Below are positions 1 to 8,979 of a DNA stretch of 64,000 nucleotides, in pieces; position 1 is the stretch's first letter, and the number at the start of each line of letters is the position of its first letter. The translations under genes were made by a program, and so were the position numbers. Origin of the DNA: Clostridium estertheticum subsp. estertheticum. GTDB taxonomy: Bacteria > Bacillota > Clostridia > Clostridiales > Clostridiaceae. The notes under the pieces were generated by a model. It saw only the letters and a program-made list of their open reading frames with translations. It was not told the DNA's origin and did no database searches. The DNA is taken from NCBI RefSeq assembly GCF_001877035.1, contig NZ_CP015756.1, positions 2,781,001-2,845,000 of the forward strand, given 5' to 3'.

Positions 1-464
1 TTAATTAGTACATCTTCTGCTTCTATTTTAGAAAAGCGAAAAAATTCTTCAAGTAACGAATATAATTTTTGTGACTTAGAATATACTATATCCAAAAAAT
101 ACTTTTTTTCTTTATCATTTAACTTTGAATCCTTCTGTATAGCCTCTAGATATCCAAGTATAGATGTTAATGGAGTCCTTAAATCATGCGAAATATTGGC
201 CACCATTTTTTTCCTCGATTCTTCTAGATATTGTTTTTTTTCAGCGATCCTCTGAAATTCATCTATTATATAATTTAAATTAACACCCAGGTTTTGTATA
301 GCCTTAGTTGAAGAATAAAATCGTACCCTAATATTAAAATTACCACCTTTTATTTTCTCTAATGTTCTATTTATTTCATTTATTTGCTTAGAAAAATAAA
401 TATTATTAAATATCAAAATACAACATATGCATACTAATATACAAACAATGTATATATTCATCAT
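1..464 (-). CDS. Sensor histidine kinase, N-terminal part (cut by window edge)
   Basis: The first 154 codons of a membrane histidine kinase are visible; the catalytic domain lies outside the window. The start ATG overlaps the stop of the upstream response regulator gene (TAATG), so the two are translationally coupled. There is one transmembrane segment at about residues 3-24, a short HAMP-like linker, then a HisKA domain with H-box NISHDLRTP (His93). With a single N-terminal helix and almost no extracellular loop it resembles intramembrane-sensing kinases that watch cell-envelope or drug stress. The signal is not deducible. Confidence 0.9.
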   Translation of the reverse strand, partial: MMNIYIVCILVCICCILIFNNIYFSKQINEINRTLEKIKGGNFNIRVRFYSSTKAIQNLGVNLNYIIDEFQRIAEKKQYLEESRKKMVANISHDLRTPLTSILGYLEAIQKDSKLNDKEKKYFLDIVYSKSQKLYSLLEEFFRFSKIEAEDVLI

Positions 465-1162
465 TACATCTCCCCCAACTTGTAACCTATTCCCCAAACT
501 GTTTTTATATATTTAGGTTTAGAGGAATTATCCTCAATTTTATTTCTCAGACGACTTATATGTACCATTACAGTATTCTCATCAGTCATATATTCCTCTT
601 TCCAAACAGCACTGAAAAGTTGAGACTTAGTGAATACTTTGTTTGGATAAGTCATAAAAAGTTTTAGTATCTCAAATTCCTTTGAAGTAAGTGGTATATT
701 TTTTTTGCAAACTTTAAGTTCATAAGTATTTAAATCTAATTGAAGATTTCCGTGTTTTAATACTTCATCTTCCTCAAACTCGCTATTATTAAATTGTAAA
801 TACCTTCTTAATTGAGATTTAACTCTGGCGATAACTTCTCCTATATCAAAAGGCTTAGTAATATAGTCGTCAGCACCTAACTCAAGTCCAAATATTTTAT
901 CTGTTTGTTCATGTTTCGCCGATAAAATAATTACTGGGATTGTACCTTTTTCCCTAATTTTTAAAAGTACTTGTCCCCCATTGAGTTTTGGCAACATTAA
1001 ATCTAATATAACCAATTGATAAGTCTTATTTTCAAATTTACATACAGCTTCTATACCATCAAAACAACAATCTACAATATATCCTTCCTTTCTTAGATAT
1101 TTTGTAATAAGATAGTTAATTTCGTTATCATCTTCAACTACTAAAATACTTATATATTCCAT
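464..1162 (-). CDS. OmpR/PhoB-family response regulator
   Basis: A 232-residue DNA-binding response regulator. The receiver domain occupies residues 3-120, with acidic residues E10, D11 and D12 and phospho-acceptor D54 in the VILDLMLP motif. A C-terminal winged helix follows at about 135-230 (LTSKEFEILKLF and TVWGIGYKLG motifs). The reading frame is open 36 codons further upstream, but the ATG at 1162 has a GGGGAG ribosome site 5-6 bases away and begins right at the receiver domain, so I chose it. It is coupled to the kinase at 1-464 and forms one two-component system with it. The target is unknown. Confidence 0.93.
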   Translation of the reverse strand: MEYISILVVEDDNEINYLITKYLRKEGYIVDCCFDGIEAVCKFENKTYQLVILDLMLPKLNGGQVLLKIREKGTIPVIILSAKHEQTDKIFGLELGADDYITKPFDIGEVIARVKSQLRRYLQFNNSEFEEDEVLKHGNLQLDLNTYELKVCKKNIPLTSKEFEILKLFMTYPNKVFTKSQLFSAVWKEEYMTDENTVMVHISRLRNKIEDNSSKPKYIKTVWGIGYKLGEM

Positions 1163-1356
1163 ATATACTCCCCATTCCCATAACTTACATTTATTTTTAT
1201 CTCGCCGTTCTGAATAATAATTATAGTATACTACAAAATCTATCAATACCATATGGGTTACAGCAACCATTCATGATCCATCCCCAAGTTTGTAAATTTA
1301 CGCTTTGCGAGCATTACCCAATTATAGTTTTATAATACTTTAAATACACTATAGTA

Positions 1357-1401
1357 TTGACAAAAGGGATTAAATAATGTATATATAGTATATATACATT
1401 A
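1357..1401 (+). promoter_or_regulatory. Promoter with perfect palindromic operator for the gntR-ABC operon
   Basis: TTGACA at 1357-1362 and TATATA at 1380-1385 are separated by 17 bp, a strong vegetative promoter. The -10 lies inside a perfect palindrome at 1375-1401: arm TAATGTATATATA, one central G, then its exact reverse complement. GntR/YtrA-type repressors bind such AT-rich dyads, so autoregulation by the gene at 1456 is inferred. Confidence 0.8.
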
Positions 1402-1455
1402 TACTCTTTCAAAATAAACAAGAGTTTATTAAAAGAAACTGCTAGGAGATAAAAT

Positions 1456-1839
1456 ATGGACATTACTATTATAATTTCAAATTTATCAAACGATCCTATA
1501 TATCTGCAAATTATTGATCAGATTAAAGGACTAATATTTTCTGGTGAAATAAAAGAAGGTGATGCACTTCCATCTATGCGAAATTTAGCAAAGGATCTTC
1601 AAGTAAGTGTAATCACCACAAAAAGAGCTTATGAAGAATTAGAGAAGGAAGGGTTTATTGTTTCTCTTACAGGTAAAGGGTCATTTGTATCAGGTCAAAA
1701 TAAGGATTTACTTCGCACGAAAAAAATGAAGATTTTAGAAGAAAAATTAAAAGAAGTTTTAAAGGAAAGTAAAATACTGAATTTATCTATGGAAGAAATA
1801 ATAGATATAATGAAACTTCTTAAGGAGGACGTAAAATGA
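1456..1839 (+). CDS. GntR-family (YtrA-type) transcriptional regulator
   Basis: A 127-residue protein with an N-terminal GntR winged helix at about residues 10-78 (PIYLQIIDQIKGLI, then ALPSMRNLAKDLQVS). Only a short helical tail follows, as in the YtrA subfamily, which has no large effector domain and controls ABC transporter operons. A GGAG ribosome site lies 8 bases before the ATG. The stop overlaps the ATG of the ABC ATPase (ATGA at 1836-1839). The 27-bp palindrome over the promoter is the likely operator, so it probably represses its own operon. The inducer is unknown; cell-wall antibiotics are usual for this family. Confidence 0.93.
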   Translation: MDITIIISNLSNDPIYLQIIDQIKGLIFSGEIKEGDALPSMRNLAKDLQVSVITTKRAYEELEKEGFIVSLTGKGSFVSGQNKDLLRTKKMKILEEKLKEVLKESKILNLSMEEIIDIMKLLKEDVK

Positions 1840-2702
1840 GCAGTGTATTAGACGTTAGAAATCTCAACAAGTCTTATGGTGATTTTTGTTTAAATGGATT
1901 AAACTTTAAGCTTGAAAAAGGATACGTAATGGGATTTATAGGACCAAATGGCTCGGGAAAAAGTACCACAATAAAATCAATTATGAATCTAATAAAAAAA
2001 GATAGTGGAAGCATCAGTGTTTTTGGTATGGACAACGTTAAAGACGAAAGGAAAATCAAAGAAAAGATAGGATTTGTTTATGATGAAAATATATTTTATG
2101 GCATGCTTACCATAAATGAAATGAAAAATATTATAGCAGGTTTTTATAGAAGGTGGGATGAAAACAAATTTAAGGAGTATATCAAACATTTTGAATTAAA
2201 TCCAAATAAGGTGATAGATAAGCTTTCAAAGGGAATGAAAATAAAATTCGCCTTAGCATTAGCTCTCTCCCATGGAGCTGAACTTATTGTTATGGATGAG
2301 CCTACTTCAGGACTTGATCCTGCTTTTCGAAGTGAGCTTATGGATATTTTATATAATGTTATTCAGAATGAAGAGATGTCAATTTTCTTCTCCACACACA
2401 TTACAGCAGATCTTGAAAAAATTGCAGATTATATAACTTTTATTAACAAGGGAAGTATGGTGTTTTCTGAGTCGAAGGAAGAAGTGCTACAAAAATACGC
2501 AATAGTCAAAGGATCTTCTAAGCTTTTAGACTTAAATGTACGAAAGGAATTTATAGGGATAAGGGAAACTGCTTCGGGGTTTGAGGCATTAACTAATAAT
2601 AAAGAGAAAGCAAGGATTTTGTTTAATGATAGTTGTAAGATAGAAAAAGCATCACTAGAAGATATTATGGTTTATACAATAAGGGGTGATATTCATGTTT
2701 AA
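1836..2702 (+). CDS. ABC transporter ATP-binding protein
   Basis: A 288-residue ATPase subunit. The Walker A is GPNGSGKST at residues 36-44, the signature is LSKGMKIKF (a degenerate LSGGQ), and the Walker B is LIVMDEPTSGLD followed by an H-loop FFSTHI. The C-terminal 70 residues are an accessory tail typical of YtrB/BcrA-like proteins. It overlaps the gntR gene by 4 bases and the permease by 8 bases, so the three genes form one operon. It powers the membrane protein encoded at 2695. The substrate cannot be read from sequence; export or immunity is inferred. Confidence 0.94.
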   Translation: MSSVLDVRNLNKSYGDFCLNGLNFKLEKGYVMGFIGPNGSGKSTTIKSIMNLIKKDSGSISVFGMDNVKDERKIKEKIGFVYDENIFYGMLTINEMKNIIAGFYRRWDENKFKEYIKHFELNPNKVIDKLSKGMKIKFALALALSHGAELIVMDEPTSGLDPAFRSELMDILYNVIQNEEMSIFFSTHITADLEKIADYITFINKGSMVFSESKEEVLQKYAIVKGSSKLLDLNVRKEFIGIRETASGFEALTNNKEKARILFNDSCKIEKASLEDIMVYTIRGDIHV

Positions 2703-3327
2703 TCTTATAATGAAAGACATTAGAATTCAGAAAAAGGATAAAACCGTATTTATGTTTATTCTTTTAAACATGGTAAATACATTTATATTTCAAACTAATT
2801 ATGCAACCACTATATTGTTATGTTTTTTAAGTATATATCTACTGGCAGTGTATGCTAATGCTTATGATTTTAAATATAATAGTGAACTAATGATAAATAG
2901 TTTGCCCGTTAATAGAAAAGTTGTGGTGGCTGCAAAATATTTATCAGTATTTTTATTCCTTATCTGCGCTATATTAATAACACTTATTGTTGGCAGTTTA
3001 TTTCATTTTGTTGCTCCAACTTTAGTAAGTAAAACCATCGGTATAAACACCATTTTTCTTGAGTTTTTTATTGTATGTATTTATTTTTCTATTTTTTTCC
3101 CTTTTTATTACAAGTTAGGATACCTAAGGTCAAGGTGGGTTAATTTTATAATTATGGCTGTACTGGGAAGCCTTATCTCTTTCGCAAATGAGATATTAAA
3201 GAATAGTACAACCTTGGGGGTTGATTTTGGATTACTGCAAAAGGTCGTACTGACAGCCATACCTATAATTTTTATAGTAGTTTCATTCTTCATTTCAATT
3301 AAAATATATAAAAATAAGGAATTGTAA
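2695..3327 (+). CDS. ABC-2 type transporter permease
   Basis: About 210 residues with six likely transmembrane helices and a soluble N-terminus (MFNLIMKDIRIQKKDK). It resembles the short ABC-2 permeases that pair with YtrB-like ATPases. A GTG at 2686 lies in frame, but AAGGGG at 2681-2686 sits 8 bases before the ATG at 2695, so I start there. The gene overlaps the ATPase gene and ends the operon. A hairpin about 70 bases past the stop (3396-3425) probably ends transcription. Confidence 0.88.
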   Translation: MFNLIMKDIRIQKKDKTVFMFILLNMVNTFIFQTNYATTILLCFLSIYLLAVYANAYDFKYNSELMINSLPVNRKVVVAAKYLSVFLFLICAILITLIVGSLFHFVAPTLVSKTIGINTIFLEFFIVCIYFSIFFPFYYKLGYLRSRWVNFIIMAVLGSLISFANEILKNSTTLGVDFGLLQKVVLTAIPIIFIVVSFFISIKIYKNKEL

Positions 3328-3395
3328 TTATGGTTTTATGAAATCAATTAAACATCCAGATGGAATAGGGGGAAGGCAACTGCTAATGTAAAAAC

Positions 3396-3425
3396 ACCGC
3401 AAAATTCAAATTTGAATTCTGCGGT
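3396..3425. terminator. Bidirectional hairpin terminator
   Basis: Inverted repeat with 15-base arms and no spacer, one mismatch (ACCGCAAAATTCAAA against its partner). It lies between the convergent ABC operon and the AraC gene, 3 bases from the AraC stop. T-rich flanks are weak. Confidence 0.65.
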
Positions 3426-3428
3426 ATT

Positions 3429-4316
3429 CTAGAAATTATTTATTTTTACAGGAATCCATACTTCACATTTGTATTCACCAGGGTTTTTATCATCCCAAAA
3501 GTTTTTTTCAATGCATGGACCTTTCACTTGTTCAAATCCAGAGGAGGGAAACCATTCAGAGTATATACGTCTCCAAATATCCTGTATAATCAAATTATTG
3601 GGCACAGCTCCATTACCTTCAAATACTGCCCATGTAAGTTTTGGCACTTCTAGTATAGTAAATTCATCTGGTATATATTTTTCGAACTGTTCAGCTCCCA
3701 TTATATATTTTCTTGTTCCATCTTCTTCAAATCCATAATGAAATCCATTTAGCAAAGTGCCCTTGGGGTTCCCAAGAATTTCGTTCATCCTATCATGTGT
3801 TCCGTCCTCAAAAGTCTTATTAATAAACTTTGGTATCTCTCTATAGGCTGCATCGTCAACTCTAGTTGTTACAAATTCTGCACCAAATACTTTAAAAGCC
3901 TCCTTTTCAACTATTTTATAAATAATTTCATGTTCTCCTTTTATTGATATTTGAAAAGAAAGTTTGGGAAAAGCTTTAATCTTTCCATTAAGCTTTTTTA
4001 AAGCTGATGGTGATATTCCATGCAGTCTTTTGAATGCCTTAGTAAATGCTTCTGGACTTTCATAACCATATTTTAATGCTATATCAATTACTCTTTTGTC
4101 TGTTGCAACCAAGTCTTCTGCAGCAAGGGTAAGTCTTCGATTTTTTATGTACTGAGTCACAGTAAATCCTGTTAATGCATGGAAAATACGCTGGAAGTGA
4201 TATCGAGATGAACATGCGACTTTGGATATGTCATCTATATTAAGTGCTGTGTCCAAATTCCTTTCAATGTATTCAAGCGTATCATTAAGTAATATTATTG
4301 TTCCCAACTTTCCCAT
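3429..4316 (-). CDS. AraC-family regulator with GyrI-like effector domain
   Basis: A 295-residue protein. Residues 8-107 form an AraC/XylS double helix-turn-helix (ACSSRYHFQRIFHALTGF and YESPEAFTKAFKRLHGISP). Residues 125-295 form a GyrI-like/SOUL-type ligand-binding domain ending in CEVWIPVK. This Rob/BmrR-type layout usually senses amphipathic or aromatic drugs and activates transport or detoxification genes. Ribosome-site spacing to the ATG at 4316 is short (AAAGG directly before it), so a downstream TTG start is possible. The alpha/beta hydrolase gene lies 43 bases upstream and may be co-transcribed. Confidence 0.9.
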   Translation of the reverse strand: MGKLGTIILLNDTLEYIERNLDTALNIDDISKVACSSRYHFQRIFHALTGFTVTQYIKNRRLTLAAEDLVATDKRVIDIALKYGYESPEAFTKAFKRLHGISPSALKKLNGKIKAFPKLSFQISIKGEHEIIYKIVEKEAFKVFGAEFVTTRVDDAAYREIPKFINKTFEDGTHDRMNEILGNPKGTLLNGFHYGFEEDGTRKYIMGAEQFEKYIPDEFTILEVPKLTWAVFEGNGAVPNNLIIQDIWRRIYSEWFPSSGFEQVKGPCIEKNFWDDKNPGEYKCEVWIPVKINNF

Positions 4317-4359
4317 CCTTTCAAAATCAGTTCATTCATTACAAAAATGTAAATCTCCA

Positions 4360-5268
4360 TTATTTCATCTTATTATATATATAACTTGTTATAACTTCAC
4401 AATATTTATCAGGCTCCTCAATTCTAGTATAATGACCGGAGAAATCAAATATAACCACTTGTTTGTCTTGCACTCGCTTCATAAATTCTGCTGTTTGTAC
4501 TTCACAAGTTATTGGATCATATTTACCTTTAATCAATAAAGAAGGTTTGTTTACATTTGATAATTCAGTAAACACATCATTATACACTCGCCAATCCTTC
4601 AATAATTTAATTCTTGTTTTGGTAGATTTATTCCATAAATTCTTAGCATCGTTAGTACTCATAGCTATTCGTTCAATAATTTGCTTATCACTTCCAAACC
4701 ACATATAATTACTTCCGTTAGCTCCAAGTTCATTTAACACCTTCATAAGAAGTTTATTGATATCCCTATAATCCGTAATTTCTCTTAAAGCTTTAAAATA
4801 ATCCTCTGCCAATGCTAAATTTCCTAATTTAACCAATTCCTTGGCAGCTTCATTTAACATAGAACGCTCTGAAAGTGCAAAACTAAAAGACGGACATTCA
4901 TATAACATATATTCAATAGAATTAGGGTATAAATTAGCATAAAGAACAGCAAGATACCCACCAAATGAGTGACTAAGCAGTGACCATTTATTTATATGTA
5001 ATTTTTTTCTTAGTTCTTCAAAATCTTCAATAATATCTTCTAATGAAATATGTTCCTCATCTAAAATAGCCTCGGATCTCCATACTCCTCTTTGATCTGG
5101 GGCTATAACTTTAAAGTTTTTTGATAATCTGTCCCCCTGATATTGAATAAAGTCTGCAACACCAATTCCACCTGGTCCACCATGAATAAATAATAATACT
5201 GGAGATGAGTCCTCTCCTAAAATTTCAGTGTAAAGATCTTTCCCTCTAATTTTATAATACTCCACCAT
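4360..5268 (-). CDS. Alpha/beta hydrolase, proline iminopeptidase-like
   Basis: A 302-residue alpha/beta hydrolase of the S33 peptidase type. HGGPGG at residues 29-34 is the oxyanion motif typical of prolyl aminopeptidases, and DQRG follows at 58-61. The nucleophile elbow is SHSFGG (Ser101). The likely acid is in GKYDPIT and the catalytic His in FSGHYTRIEEP. It is cytoplasmic with no signal peptide. The substrate could be a proline-ended peptide or a small ester or amide. The start has GGGGAGG upstream. It precedes the AraC gene on the same strand. Confidence 0.85.
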   Translation of the reverse strand: MVEYYKIRGKDLYTEILGEDSSPVLLFIHGGPGGIGVADFIQYQGDRLSKNFKVIAPDQRGVWRSEAILDEEHISLEDIIEDFEELRKKLHINKWSLLSHSFGGYLAVLYANLYPNSIEYMLYECPSFSFALSERSMLNEAAKELVKLGNLALAEDYFKALREITDYRDINKLLMKVLNELGANGSNYMWFGSDKQIIERIAMSTNDAKNLWNKSTKTRIKLLKDWRVYNDVFTELSNVNKPSLLIKGKYDPITCEVQTAEFMKRVQDKQVVIFDFSGHYTRIEEPDKYCEVITSYIYNKMK

Positions 5269-5392
5269 CTAATAAGTCCTCCCCATAATAACCTTAATTA
5301 TTTCCTAACTTCACTAAAGTATATCAAAAAATGGGATTTTATATCTGTCTTTTTGTGCTTTAATTTGTCTGAATTTATTCATTCTAAAAATA

Positions 5393-7138
5393 TCAAAGAG
5401 TACATTGTTTTATAATTCTTTCGTTAGTTCTATAAATAATTTCTTGTGGATATCCTATAAATTCAAGTACCTTTATTGCGTTTCTAGTTGAAGATACACC
5501 TTTTCTTATTTGATAATCAAATTCTAAACCATGTTCTCCTACATTTTCAGTGAAATAATGGCATTCATATAAACCTCCTACCATAGTAGCTATTTCGAGA
5601 TCATGCGTAGCTACTGCCACCAATGAATTATGTCTAGACAAATAGGCAAGAATCTCAGCAGATGCATTAACCCTCTCAATAGGGTTAGTTCCCCTGAAAA
5701 TCTCATCAATAAGACATAAGCTTGTCACTTCCTCATTGCAACCATTAATTATCCTAAACAGTGCCTCTGCCTCACTTAAATAATAACTTTTCCCACTAGT
5801 CACATTATCAGTAACAGTCATTGACGATATTATGTTGAAATATCCACCCTCGTAACTTGTCGCAAGGCAAGTGAAAATAGTCTGTGAAAATAATGCATTT
5901 ATGCCTAATGCTCTTAGAAAAGTAGACTTACCAGACATATTTGAACCAGTTATAATAACACCCTTTTCTAAAGTTAAAGAATTCCCGACAGCTGTGTCTA
6001 TCAGTGGATGTTTTATATCTTTAACCATTATTTCCTTAAGTCCTTTTGTTAATTTAGGTTCAACATATTCTAGAAGTCCATCCCTATAAGAAGCTACAGA
6101 TATTAATGCATCGATTTCCCCTAAGATCAAATAGATACTTCTTATATCTTCAATATGTGCCTTAACTTCATCTATTATTTTATTGAAACCTCTAGCCTCA
6201 CTTAAAAAGAATATATTTATGTACTCGTATAACATATCTACACCTTCTACTCTTCCTATTTTAATAAAGGCGTCTTTCCTTGTTATTGCCTTGCATTTCT
6301 TTGATTGCTCTTTAAGCTTTAAAGTATATCTTTTTAACTCCTTATCCTCTACAGATCCAATAGCCTCTGCCAGTCTAATAATCTTACTTAAATACCCCAT
6401 TGATGCAAGATCTCCGCCAATATCTTTTTTGATTTTAGCACTAAGATAGCCATTAACCGCAAATATTATAAGTATAAAAATCCATGCCTTTCCTATCCCA
6501 ATAAACGTTATTGAAATTAAGGAACCATAAGCTAATATCCTTAAAAGATATAACAGTGGTTTCATGAAAGTTTTAAAGGATATTTCATCCCATAAAAAAC
6601 ATGTTATAGTGTTAATATTCTGTCTTCCTAATTTTAAAAATTTTCTTTGTATTTTTTCTCTTATCTCCTTATTATCTTGAAAGAAAGTTATAATCTTATT
6701 TCTATTGATTAGTTTTTCTTCTTTTAGGATTGGATTTCTTAAAATATAATATAAATATTGTTCTCCTGGCGAGGATAATGTTCTATCTACCTTTTCAAAA
6801 ACATTATCCATATTTAAATCTAAATAAGTTTGATCATCAATATATAGTTCCTCCGGCTCTTTATATTTTATTACATCAAATAATAATTTAATATCCTCAA
6901 ATTTTCGCACGCGGTTGTTTCCATTACTGTAATTCTCTTTAATCTTTTGTAAATCTTTATAAAAAATTGCTTTATTTCTTGCTGCTAGTCCAAACATCAG
7001 CAAAACTAATGAAATAATATTTACACAAAAATATATTTTATTTACATTGTTACCTAGGACAATTGATACATAGGTTATAATAGCAGCTATAACTATACTT
7101 GCTATAAATAATTTATTAAATTTTTTTTCCTTATCCAT
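5393..7138 (-). CDS. Membrane-anchored MutS-like ATPase
   Basis: A 581-residue protein with a MutS-type C-terminal ATPase: Walker A GSNMSGKST (398-406), Walker B in SLCLIDEIFRGTNP, and the H-loop VAVATHDLE. It is much shorter than MutS (897 residues, encoded at 52698) and lacks the N-terminal mismatch-binding domains. Instead it has likely transmembrane pairs at about 10-53 and 196-234 flanking a helical MutS core/clamp-like region. Members of this family are common in Firmicutes and usually annotated as mismatch repair proteins, but the anchors argue against ordinary repair. It appears monocistronic, with an AAGGAG ribosome site. Confidence 0.85.
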   Translation of the reverse strand: MDKEKKFNKLFIASIVIAAIITYVSIVLGNNVNKIYFCVNIISLVLLMFGLAARNKAIFYKDLQKIKENYSNGNNRVRKFEDIKLLFDVIKYKEPEELYIDDQTYLDLNMDNVFEKVDRTLSSPGEQYLYYILRNPILKEEKLINRNKIITFFQDNKEIREKIQRKFLKLGRQNINTITCFLWDEISFKTFMKPLLYLLRILAYGSLISITFIGIGKAWIFILIIFAVNGYLSAKIKKDIGGDLASMGYLSKIIRLAEAIGSVEDKELKRYTLKLKEQSKKCKAITRKDAFIKIGRVEGVDMLYEYINIFFLSEARGFNKIIDEVKAHIEDIRSIYLILGEIDALISVASYRDGLLEYVEPKLTKGLKEIMVKDIKHPLIDTAVGNSLTLEKGVIITGSNMSGKSTFLRALGINALFSQTIFTCLATSYEGGYFNIISSMTVTDNVTSGKSYYLSEAEALFRIINGCNEEVTSLCLIDEIFRGTNPIERVNASAEILAYLSRHNSLVAVATHDLEIATMVGGLYECHYFTENVGEHGLEFDYQIRKGVSSTRNAIKVLEFIGYPQEIIYRTNERIIKQCTL

Positions 7139-7490
7139 TTGAAACGCTCCTTACCGAACTTTATAATAATTAGAGATCCATCACTTTTATCAAATCCTTT
7201 AATTTGTTAGAGTTTCATATTTTCCACATGCCTCAAAGTACGGTTAATATAAATCCTCCTTGCGATATATTATTTTACTACAATGGCATAAAATGTTTAT
7301 TTAATTATACTAATAATACACTTAAATATATATAATTATTTTTAAATTCAATAAATAGTTTTTAGAAATTGAGTGTATTTACAATAATTGAAGTTTGTAT
7401 TTAAGGTTTAGATAAGGTTGGGATTATATACAATTAAGGTTTGTAAGATATCATTTAGGTATCAATCAAATTAAAGGAGGAAGAGTAATT
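7139..7490 (+). promoter_or_regulatory. Intergenic control region of the lantibiotic-type ABC operon
   Basis: 352 bases without a gene. TTAAGGTTT occurs twice in direct orientation, at 7401-7409 and 7434-7442, 33 bp apart (about three helical turns). An AT-rich -10-like TTATAT at 7424-7429 lies between them, with no good -35. This pattern fits an activator-dependent promoter. It is followed by the AAAGGAGG ribosome site of the ATPase gene. The rest is featureless AT-rich DNA. Confidence 0.4.
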
Positions 7491-8216
7491 ATGAAAAATG
7501 ATATATTAACTATTGATAATTTAAGTAAATCTTACAAAGATAATCAAGTTCTGAATAATATCAATCTGCATATTAAAGCTGGAACTGTTTATGGGTTTTT
7601 AGGACCAAACGGAGCTGGTAAATCTACAACAATTCGAATTATATTAGGTTTAATCAAAAAATATACGGGAGATATAAAAGTTTTTGATCATGATCTAAAA
7701 AAGCATAAAATTGAAATTTTAAATAGAGTAGGTGCACTAGTTGAATCACCGTCTTATTATGAGCATCTATCTGCATATGAAAATTTAAAAATATGGGCTA
7801 TTATGAAAAACACACCATACTCAAGAATTGATGAAGTACTTAAAATTGTAGATCTTTATGATAGTAAAAATAAAAAAGCTGGTAAATTTTCTTTAGGGAT
7901 GAAACAAAGACTTGGAATTGCTCAAGCTCTTATTAACAATCCTGATCTTTTAATTTTAGATGAGCCTACCAACGGTTTGGATCCTATTGGAATAAAAGAA
8001 ATAAGAGCCTTAATTATCTCATTATCAAAAGTTTATAATAAAACAGTTTTGGTAAGTTCACATTTACTTAGTGAAATGGAACTTATGGTGGATGATGTTG
8101 GAATAATCAATAAAGGGAGCGTTCTATATGAAGGTTGTTTAAAAGAATTAAAAAGCAATTATCCCACTCTTAATAGTTTAGAAGATATATTTCTACTACT
8201 TCTAGAAAGGAGTTAA
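7491..8216 (+). CDS. ABC transporter ATPase, bacitracin/lantibiotic immunity type
   Basis: A 241-residue BcrA/LanF-like ATPase. Walker A is GPNGAGKST (38-46), the signature is FSLGMKQRLGIAQAL, and Walker B is LLILDEPTNGLDP. The VESPSYYEHLSAYENL stretch is typical of lantibiotic immunity ATPases. It starts a tight operon with two permeases (2-base gaps), the LanFEG layout that expels lantibiotics or bacitracin from the membrane. No lantibiotic synthesis genes or two-component system adjoin it, so self-immunity is unlikely and acquired resistance is more plausible. Confidence 0.93.
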   Translation: MKNDILTIDNLSKSYKDNQVLNNINLHIKAGTVYGFLGPNGAGKSTTIRIILGLIKKYTGDIKVFDHDLKKHKIEILNRVGALVESPSYYEHLSAYENLKIWAIMKNTPYSRIDEVLKIVDLYDSKNKKAGKFSLGMKQRLGIAQALINNPDLLILDEPTNGLDPIGIKEIRALIISLSKVYNKTVLVSSHLLSEMELMVDDVGIINKGSVLYEGCLKELKSNYPTLNSLEDIFLLLLERS

Positions 8217-8218
8217 TT

Positions 8219-8977
8219 ATGAGTTTCGTAAAGTATCTAAATTTAGAATTTATAAAAATAAAAAGTAGTTATATAAAATATACTCTTATATTACCAATAA
8301 TTATATCATTAGGAATGATACTTATAGATATTATACTTAGAAAAGAAGCTATAATATCTAAATATTCCCCTATAATTACTGATGGATTTCAAGCGCTTTT
8401 AGTAGAAAATCATTTGGCTTTAATTTGGCCTATTATACTACTATTTTCCATCATTCTAAATAGTATATCTATATTTTATATAGATTTAAAAAACAATTTA
8501 TTAACACATATACTTTCTAGTCCAATAAGCAGAAACAAATACTACTTCTCTAAATTAATTTCCATATTAACATGTACAATAATATCAATTTTATTAGAAG
8601 GTATAGTTCTTGTGATTGTAGGATATAAATTTTCGCTATCTCATAATATAGATATACCTTTAGTTATTCGATATATGTGGATGCAATTTTTCTGTTGCTT
8701 TGGGATTATAGGGTTACAAGGATTTTTATTTGCATTAACTAGAAAAGTTACATTTTTAACTTCAATAAATATTGCAGCTCTATGTTGTTCTATTTTATTA
8801 TTACGTTACCCTTCAATTACTAAGTTAATTCCTTATCTTCAAATAGCGAATTCTATGATTCTTGTTACAAACGGAGAATTAATAGTGAACTCCATATTTT
8901 TCTCTTGTATCAATTTTATAGTTTTCACAGCTTTAGGGCTAATTATATTTAATAATATTGATATTCAGGAGGAATAA
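8219..8977 (+). CDS. ABC permease, lantibiotic immunity type (first subunit)
   Basis: A 252-residue integral membrane protein with six likely helices and a basic N-terminus. The family is ABC-2/MutE-EpiE-like, the E subunit of LanFEG transporters. The gene starts 2 bases after the ATPase stop with its own GGAG site (AAAGGAG), and the second permease follows after 2 bases. Sequence conservation in this family is low, so the subunit label rests mainly on operon position. Confidence 0.85.
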   Translation: MSFVKYLNLEFIKIKSSYIKYTLILPIIISLGMILIDIILRKEAIISKYSPIITDGFQALLVENHLALIWPIILLFSIILNSISIFYIDLKNNLLTHILSSPISRNKYYFSKLISILTCTIISILLEGIVLVIVGYKFSLSHNIDIPLVIRYMWMQFFCCFGIIGLQGFLFALTRKVTFLTSINIAALCCSILLLRYPSITKLIPYLQIANSMILVTNGELIVNSIFFSCINFIVFTALGLIIFNNIDIQEE

Positions 8978-8979
8978 TT

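Noticed and set aside
464-1270. Longer response regulator starting at 1270
   Set aside because: The extra 36 residues have no receiver-domain character and the ATG at 1162 has a proper ribosome site.
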